A stretch of 64,000 nt of DNA, from the NCBI GenBank assembly GCA_018105865.1, contig CM030832.1:10442156-10506155 (forward strand). Reading direction: 5' to 3'. Within the stretch, counting starts at the first letter, position 1. The number at the start of each line of letters is the position of its first letter. This stretch comes from Metaphire vulgaris. Its lineage: Eukaryota; Annelida; Clitellata; Crassiclitellata; Megascolecidae. A program made the translations under genes and the position numbers. The notes beneath the pieces were generated by a model. The model did no database searches. It had not been told where the DNA came from and saw only the letters and a program-made list of their open reading frames with translations. Below, piece after piece: positions 63,895 to 64,000 of the stretch.

Positions 63895-64000
63895 AGTGTT
63901 CCCAGGGATCTGTTTTAGGCCCTCTCCTTTTCACCTTATATACAATGCCCCTTGGGTCTTAGGGCAATTCTCTGCTGTCTATCATTTTATGCTGACGATA
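63895..64000 (+). mobile_element. CR1/L2-type LINE reverse transcriptase, cut by window end
   Basis: Reads CSQGSVLGPLLFTLYTMPLG and, after a shift, FYADD, the polymerase core with catalytic Asp pair. The remainder lies outside the window. Confidence 0.75.

Overview
The window is animal nuclear DNA. It has split genes with GT-AG introns, a 26S proteasome ATPase, a JAK-type kinase, an LRP-like receptor, and dense transposon debris (hAT, Tc1/mariner, piggyBac, LINE, SINE). The mix suits a marine invertebrate; I cannot name the species. Frequent 'taggcctat'-type words and long (TTA)n tracts are notable, but I treat neither as diagnostic.

Three protein-coding genes can be reconstructed exon by exon with matching splice phases. 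(1) 3,776-27,229, plus strand: a single-pass membrane receptor in about 17 coding exons, roughly 1,165 aa. It has a signal peptide, three six-bladed YWTD propellers separated by two EGF modules, a transmembrane helix, and a tail with a YxNPxY endocytosis motif and a PPxY motif. No LDL-receptor class A repeat was found. (2) 37,049-28,732, minus strand: PSMC4/Rpt3, nine coding exons, 420 aa, highly conserved. Its 3' end converges on the receptor gene. (3) 61,903-40,681, minus strand: a Janus kinase with FERM, SH2, pseudokinase (HGN and DPG in place of HRD and DFG) and an intact C-terminal tyrosine kinase. One pseudokinase C-lobe exon is missing or very degenerate. PSMC4 and JAK lie in tandem about 3.6 kb apart.

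The first 27 kb (receptor introns and 5' flank) is full of short inverted-repeat elements. Many are flanked by perfect 8-bp target-site duplications, the hAT signature. Their ends fall into a few families: CAGTGTTTAATCTAG, CAGTGTTTATTCTAG, CAGAGATGGACATGGG, CAGTGGCGTAGCC, CAGGG(G)C and others. The 28-62 kb part has longer and more nested insertions: LINE reverse-transcriptase fragments, a hAT inside a LINE, a 5S-rRNA-derived SINE inside a hAT element, a piggyBac-type element, and a mariner remnant carrying a second inverted-repeat element. A THAP-domain remnant lies in a JAK intron. The last 100 bases begin another LINE reverse transcriptase.

Functionally, PSMC4 is a housekeeping proteasome subunit, JAK is a cytokine-type signalling kinase, and the receptor looks like an endocytic or signalling surface protein. 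Nothing in the sequence shows that the three genes work in one pathway.
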